This document shows positions 59,838-64,000 of a stretch of 64,000 nt of DNA, piece by piece. Source of the DNA: Thermicanus aegyptius DSM 12793 (GTDB taxonomy: Bacteria; Bacillota; Bacilli; Thermicanales; Thermicanaceae). The DNA lies in the NCBI RefSeq assembly GCF_000510645.1, contig NZ_KI783301.1, forward strand, positions 2,673,151 through 2,737,150, read 5' to 3'. Position numbers and translations under genes: made by a program. Position 1 is the first letter of the stretch, and each line of letters opens with the position of its first letter. Below the pieces are notes generated by a model that did not search any database, was not told where the DNA came from, and saw nothing but the letters and a program-made list of their open reading frames with translations.

Positions 59838-60905
59838 ATGCGTGATCTTCCCATCGAAGAAATTTTCCTGAATAAAGCGTATCAATATGTCGATGTAAGG
59901 GCTCCTAAAGAATTTAATGAAGCCCGTATCCCAGGAGCCGTCAACCTCCCTTTGTTTTCAGACGAGGAGAGAGCCGAAATCGGCATCTTATATACGAATA
60001 AAGGACCGGAAGCCGCCAAATGGAGGGCGATGGAGATGGTCTCCCCGAAGATTCCCCACTTGATGGAGGGGCTAAGGAAAATTATCCGGTCGGGAAAAGA
60101 GCCTGCCTTGTACTGTTGGCGGGGAGGAATGCGTTCAAAAGCCGTAGCTACCTTTGCCGGCCTAGTCGGCCTCTCAGGGGTACGCCTGATTGGCGGCTAC
60201 CGAGCCTATCGTCAATATATTCTGGAGCACTTAAACGAAAGCCTCATCCCCGACCATCTCTTTTACCTTCATGGATTAACCGGAGTGGGAAAAACGAAGG
60301 TTCTCCTCGCCTTACAGGAAAAGGGATGGCCAACCGTCGATCTGGAAGCCTTCGCCAATCATCGAGGCTCCGTATTCGGGAATTTTGGCTATGGGGAGGC
60401 TTATAACCAAAAGATGTTCGATTCTCTTCTCTACGAAAGGCTCTTCACTTTAAAAGGAAGCCCCTTTCTGATTCTCGAAGCGGAAAGTCGCCGCATTGGA
60501 AAAGCGACCCAACCTGATTTTCTCTTAGCGGCCCGGGAAAAAGGGGTTCATCTCCTCCTCACTGCCGATCTTGAAACAAGGGTCACACGACTCTATGAAG
60601 AGTATGTAGAGCCATATCTCTCCCACCGTGATTTTAAACCGCGGGTGGAGCATGCCTTAACGCTGATCGCGAAGCGAATCTCCCCGGCAGCTGCCAAAGA
60701 GATGGCGGATGCGCTCAATCGGGAGGATTATCCTTCCTTCATTCGCCTTCTTCTCCTCTACTACTATGATCCCATGTATCGGCATAAACAGCAGGAATAT
60801 GAAAGCTTATATCGCGAATTTGATGTGACCGATCTGGAAAAAGGCGTCGGGGAATTGGAATCCTACTTAAACAGCGAGATTCCTGAACCGCTGCTCCACC
60901 CGTGA
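59838..60905 (+). CDS. mnmH: tRNA 2-selenouridine synthase
   Basis: The ATG at 59838 is preceded by GAAGG; a GTG six bases upstream is possible. The 355-residue protein has an N-terminal rhodanese domain with the catalytic Cys (C93 in YCWRGGMRS) and a C-terminal P-loop domain (GLTGVGKT, residues 146-153). MnmH replaces sulfur by selenium at the wobble uridine of tRNAs for Lys, Glu and Gln. It is divergent from selA with 88 bases between the start codons. Both need selenophosphate made elsewhere. Confidence 0.94.
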   Translation: MRDLPIEEIFLNKAYQYVDVRAPKEFNEARIPGAVNLPLFSDEERAEIGILYTNKGPEAAKWRAMEMVSPKIPHLMEGLRKIIRSGKEPALYCWRGGMRSKAVATFAGLVGLSGVRLIGGYRAYRQYILEHLNESLIPDHLFYLHGLTGVGKTKVLLALQEKGWPTVDLEAFANHRGSVFGNFGYGEAYNQKMFDSLLYERLFTLKGSPFLILEAESRRIGKATQPDFLLAAREKGVHLLLTADLETRVTRLYEEYVEPYLSHRDFKPRVEHALTLIAKRISPAAAKEMADALNREDYPSFIRLLLLYYYDPMYRHKQQEYESLYREFDVTDLEKGVGELESYLNSEIPEPLLHP

Positions 60906-60936
60906 CCGATTAGATCTCGTTTTGATTCTCTCCTCA

Positions 60937-61728
60937 TTATTCCACCAAGAATTTCTCCCGCACTCGCTGCCAAAAGGGGAAAATGCGATACCGGGCAAAG
61001 CGGAGCTTCTCCGGTGCGACCTGCATCCGTACCCGGGTAAGTCCCGTTATGAAATGTTCCTTTCCATCAATCCCAACCAGGATGTCGCGATCCGGGTTTT
61101 TGGGATAGAGGTCGAGGACGTGATGGGCAGGCAAGATAAAGGAGCGGTTTAACGTGCGGAATTCCCGGTTATTGATGGCGGCCAGCTCCGAAACCTGAAT
61201 GGCCTCAATGGAAGGATGAATAATGCTCCCCCCTACGGAATGGTTATAACCGGTGGAACCGGAAGGAGTGGAGACGATGATGCCGTCCCCTCGAAAAGAC
61301 TCGAAGCGCCGCTCGTTGATCCACACTTCCAGCACAAAGGTGGAAAGGGTTTTACTGCGTAAAATCACCTCATTCAAAGCGAGATGGCGGTTTACTTTCC
61401 CTGTGCCCAGCTCAAAACGGGCCTCCACCAAGGGGTAATCCACCATCCGGGGCGTTTTGAACAAAAGATGATGGAGAAAATCCTCCGCTTCATCCCTGTC
61501 CCAGTCTGCATAAAAACCAAGGCGCCCTGTATGAAGACCGACCAAAGCCACCTCAGGACGGTAAAATTGGTGAAAAGCCTCAAGCATCGTCCCATCTCCA
61601 CCGATGGCGATCACCAACTCAGGCTCCTCGCTCCTTTGCCATTGATGCTCTTGGAGTTTTTCTTCGATCCATGCTGCAATTTCCCTGCTCTGGGAGTCTT
61701 CTCGTACCACCAATTGGTATTTCTTCAC
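60937..61728 (-). CDS. nadK: NAD kinase
   Basis: The 263-residue enzyme phosphorylates NAD to NADP. It has the GGDG motif (AIGGDGTMLEAF, residues 41-52) and the second family signature TPSGSTGYNHSVGGSI. The start is GTG at 61728 behind AGGAGG. Length matches the NadK2-type enzymes of Bacilli. The gene converges with mnmH (31 bases apart) and follows the fumarylacetoacetase-family gene by 11 bases. Confidence 0.95.
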   Translation of the reverse strand: MKKYQLVVREDSQSREIAAWIEEKLQEHQWQRSEEPELVIAIGGDGTMLEAFHQFYRPEVALVGLHTGRLGFYADWDRDEAEDFLHHLLFKTPRMVDYPLVEARFELGTGKVNRHLALNEVILRSKTLSTFVLEVWINERRFESFRGDGIIVSTPSGSTGYNHSVGGSIIHPSIEAIQVSELAAINNREFRTLNRSFILPAHHVLDLYPKNPDRDILVGIDGKEHFITGLTRVRMQVAPEKLRFARYRIFPFWQRVREKFLVE

Positions 61729-61739
61729 AACCTATCCTC

Positions 61740-62609
61740 CTAGTTTTTCTCTCCTGGACCCACTTGATTCCTGAGCACCCCGATTTGATCAATATGAACC
61801 TCCACCACATCTCCAGGACGTAAGTAACGGGGAGGAGTAAAGCCCTGTCCTACTCCGCTCGGCGTCCCGGTCGCCAGGATATCGCCGGCTTTTAACGTCA
61901 TGCCTTGGGAGAGAATATGTATAAGTCTGGGAATGGAGAAAATGAGCTGATCGGTCTTTCCGTCCTGCCGTTTCTCACCATTTACGTAAGTTTCAATATG
62001 AAAAGGTTGGGACATAAGATTGCCTTCATTCACGAGAAGGTAGGGCCCAAAGGGGGCAAAGGTATCAAGGCTTTTCCCCTTAAAAAATTGCTGATGCCTC
62101 TTCTGCAGATCCCTCGCCGTCACGTCGTTAAATATGGTGTACGCGAAAATATAGTCAATCGCCTCTTCTTCCAGGATATTTCTCCCCCCCTTACCCAGGA
62201 TGACGGCCAATTCCCCTTCATAATCTATCGCGTTCGTAATCCCGACATGGGGATCAATCTCATCGAGATGGCCGATCACGGTGTTTGGCCCCTTTGTGAA
62301 AAAGAGGGGATATTCCGGGATTTCACCACTGCCTGTAAAGTTGCTCACCTCTTTTACGTGTTCTCTATAATTTTTCCCTACACAGTAGAGATTTCTCTCC
62401 GGGCGATAAGGAGGTTTTAAGCGCACCTCTTCAAAAGGGATTCCTTCTTTCAGGTTTTTTAATACCGAAAGGTCCCTCTCTTCATCCTCGATGTAAGAAA
62501 GGAGTGTGGGATACCCCAGCTCTTCCGGAACCGGAAAAAAGGCCTCTTCTCCCCACAACCCCCATCTTTCTTTCCCTGTTTTTCGATGTAGTACCGTTGC
62601 CAATTTCAT
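61740..62609 (-). CDS. Fumarylacetoacetate hydrolase-family protein
   Basis: The 289-residue protein has the FAH fold signature: NLYCVGKNYREHVKEV, FTKGPNTVIG, metal ligands in YEGELAVILGKGGRNI (with the conserved E.E.D-type acids), and LKAGDILATGTPSGVGQG. Members hydrolyse or decarboxylate beta-diketones, such as oxaloacetate or acylpyruvate. The substrate cannot be predicted. It lies between the pseudouridine synthase and nadK genes on the same strand and may share their transcript. Confidence 0.9.
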   Translation of the reverse strand: MKLATVLHRKTGKERWGLWGEEAFFPVPEELGYPTLLSYIEDEERDLSVLKNLKEGIPFEEVRLKPPYRPERNLYCVGKNYREHVKEVSNFTGSGEIPEYPLFFTKGPNTVIGHLDEIDPHVGITNAIDYEGELAVILGKGGRNILEEEAIDYIFAYTIFNDVTARDLQKRHQQFFKGKSLDTFAPFGPYLLVNEGNLMSQPFHIETYVNGEKRQDGKTDQLIFSIPRLIHILSQGMTLKAGDILATGTPSGVGQGFTPPRYLRPGDVVEVHIDQIGVLRNQVGPGEKN

Positions 62610-62661
62610 ATACGTTCTCCTCCCATTCGATACAAGAGATGAATGACACTTTCAAACTTCC

Positions 62662-63597
62662 TCAACGGGGCGTGAATTTCCCGTCCATCTCTCTCCATTG
62701 CCGGATGACGCTCTCCATATCCTGTGGAAGAGGGGAGGTAAACCTCATCTCCTGTTCCAAAAAGGGGTGGAAGAAAGAAAGTTGATGAGCATGAAGAGCC
62801 TGTCTTCTTATCCATCGTTGATCTCCACCGTAGAGAGGGTCTCCCAGGAGAGGATGACCCAAATGGTTTAAGTGAACCCGGATCTGATGCGTTCTTCCTG
62901 TTTCTAATTCTAAACGAAGGAGGCTGCCTTGGCTATACTCTTCCACCACTTGATAATGCGTAACCGCACGCTCCCCTGTTTTGGAGACTCGCCTTCGGGT
63001 GGGATGATGCCTGTCCCTCCCGATGGGGAAATGGATCGTTTCTTCCTTTTTTGGCAAAGTTCCTGCGATGATGGCTAAGTAGATCCGCTTCACCCGTCTT
63101 TCCCGAAGTTCCTCATCCAAAATGGAATGGGCCAGCGCGTGCTTGGCCACCAGGAGTAGGCCTGAAGTTTCTCGATCCAAACGATGGACATGCCTTACCT
63201 TGGTACGTAAACCCTCTTGGTAGTAATGGTAAGCCAGCGCATTGGCCAGGGTGCCTTTTTGGCCTACTTCAGTGGGATGAACCGATATCCCTGCCGGCTT
63301 ATCCACGATGAGCAGATGTTCATCTTCATAAGGGATGAAGAGGGGCATCTCTTCCGGCTCCACACCATACTCTTCATCGGGGAAGAGGAGGACTTGAAGA
63401 AGATCTCCTTCCCGGATGTTTTTTTGCAGGGAAACCTTTTCACCGTTCAGTCGGATGCCATCCATTCTCGTTAATTTTTGCAATTTCCTGCCGGAGATGT
63501 GCATACGCTCCCGCAAGGCTACTTCAAGGGGAATCCCCCCTTCCCCTTCTTCTACGCGAAGCATCCACCACTTCCCTTTTCGAAAGGGACGACCCAT
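62662..63597 (-). CDS. RluA-family large-subunit-type pseudouridine synthase
   Basis: The 311-residue enzyme has an S4-like N-terminal RNA-binding part (ALRERMHISGRKLQKLTRMD) and the catalytic motif HRLDRETSG with Asp141. DKPAGISVHPT and LETGRTHQIRVHL follow the family order. It converts specific uridines in rRNA or tRNA to pseudouridine. The ATG at 63597 is better spaced from AGAGAGGTGG than the ATG at 63603. RluD-like target choice cannot be shown from sequence. Confidence 0.92.
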   Translation of the reverse strand: MGRPFRKGKWWMLRVEEGEGGIPLEVALRERMHISGRKLQKLTRMDGIRLNGEKVSLQKNIREGDLLQVLLFPDEEYGVEPEEMPLFIPYEDEHLLIVDKPAGISVHPTEVGQKGTLANALAYHYYQEGLRTKVRHVHRLDRETSGLLLVAKHALAHSILDEELRERRVKRIYLAIIAGTLPKKEETIHFPIGRDRHHPTRRRVSKTGERAVTHYQVVEEYSQGSLLRLELETGRTHQIRVHLNHLGHPLLGDPLYGGDQRWIRRQALHAHQLSFFHPFLEQEMRFTSPLPQDMESVIRQWREMDGKFTPR

Positions 63598-63643
63598 TTC
63601 CATCCACCTCTCTCTCCATTATACCTTTTTTAATAGGATAAGA

Positions 63644-63668
63644 AAAAGCCTGAAAAAATCAGGCTTTT
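63644..63668 (-). terminator. Terminator overlapping the upstream gene stop
   Basis: AAAGCCTGA-TTTTT-TCAGGCTTT followed by TTCTT on the minus strand. It overlaps the last bases of the low-complexity gene and separates it from the pseudouridine synthase gene. Confidence 0.88.
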
Positions 63669-64000
63669 ATGGTGATGCGGTATTTCCGGGAGGGACCTCC
63701 CCCCCTCCATTTTGAGGTGGATTTGCCGAAGCAGGCGGCACGGTTCCTTGATCCGGAGGAGTTTGTTCTCCCGGTGTTTCTCCTTGGCCTGAAGGATTCG
63801 TCCCGTCGGTGGAAGGCGCGTTCCCACTCCCCGGGTCATTTCCATCCTTTGATGGGCTGCCCTTCGAGTCGGTAGGGGGTTGAGCTGCCTCCGGACTATT
63901 TCCGGTATTCGTGGAATCCTTTTGATTATCCCCCGCATCATGAGCAGGAGGGTTCGCTTCCTTGGTCGTCTCTTTTTTCGGTTTAGCGGTCGATTTTTTC
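63667..64000 (-). CDS. Low-complexity C-terminal tail, probable penicillin-binding protein
   Basis: The frame enters from the right edge and ends at TAA 63667. The visible 110 residues are disordered and rich in P, G, N, T and S (AKPKKETTKEANPP, DPGSGNAPSTDGTNPSG). Tails of this kind end many class A penicillin-binding proteins of Bacilli outside the cell, and the Lys-rich stretch just before it fits that. No enzyme domain is inside the window, so the identity is a guess from composition. Confidence 0.55.
   Translation of the reverse strand, partial: KKSTAKPKKETTKEANPPAHDAGDNQKDSTNTGNSPEAAQPPTDSKGSPSKDGNDPGSGNAPSTDGTNPSGQGETPGEQTPPDQGTVPPASANPPQNGGGEVPPGNTASP

Overview
The window looks like part of a Bacillota (Bacilli-type) chromosome, probably from a thermophile or moderate thermophile. 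The evidence is strong Gram-positive ribosome-binding sites, an SLH-domain surface protein, BlaI/BlaR1-, CsoR-, CadC- and MarR-type control, a Gram-positive type IV secretion system of the Tn916/ICEBs1 kind, and a selA/mnmH selenium gene pair. The species cannot be named from sequence alone.

Region 1 (1-12.0 kb, minus strand) is part of an integrative conjugative element that runs off the left edge. It holds a coupling ATPase, a possible transfer origin, a replication-relaxation protein, TcpC, a small membrane protein, TcpE, a VirB4 ATPase, a VirB6-like channel protein and an M23 wall hydrolase, then small cargo genes and a partial D12 DNA adenine methylase.

Region 2 (12-24 kb) starts with an M56 protease/BlaI repressor pair with clear operators. 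It is followed by a 9.2-kb structure bounded by two same-orientation IS1634-family copies and an apparent ATTGG target duplication. Inside are a HAD hydrolase, gene remnants and a leucine-rich-repeat/SLH surface protein. An IS21-type element has destroyed the left part of the second copy.

Region 3 (23.7-29.3 kb) carries a sigma-region-4-like regulator, very small genes, a two-component system, a c-di-GMP-I riboswitch with terminator, an orphan MerR-type promoter and a decayed insertion sequence.

Region 4 (29.3-42.3 kb) is a metal-resistance zone: csoR-copZ-copA plus a nitrite/sulfite-reductase-like protein, a methyltransferase, a truncated Cys-rich copper-binding protein, ccdA, a ZIP transporter, and cadC-cadA-lspA. 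Insertion sequences and remnants break it up.

Region 5 (42.6-50.2 kb) has a di-haem cytochrome gene split by an IS21 element that itself carries an IS1202-type element; both insertions show target duplications. A truncated FAD monooxygenase and a MarR repressor with shared operators follow.

Region 6 (50.4-58.2 kb) holds a treble-clef protein, a 1572-residue DUF4011/helicase/nuclease protein lying between two tRNA-Leu genes that share a direct repeat, and a large minus-strand tRNA cluster.

Region 7 (58.2-64 kb) is core chromosome: selA divergent from mnmH, nadK, a fumarylacetoacetase-family gene, an RluA-type pseudouridine synthase and the tail of a probable penicillin-binding protein. The contrast between this tidy end and the IS-scarred middle suggests the tRNA cluster borders an accessory region.
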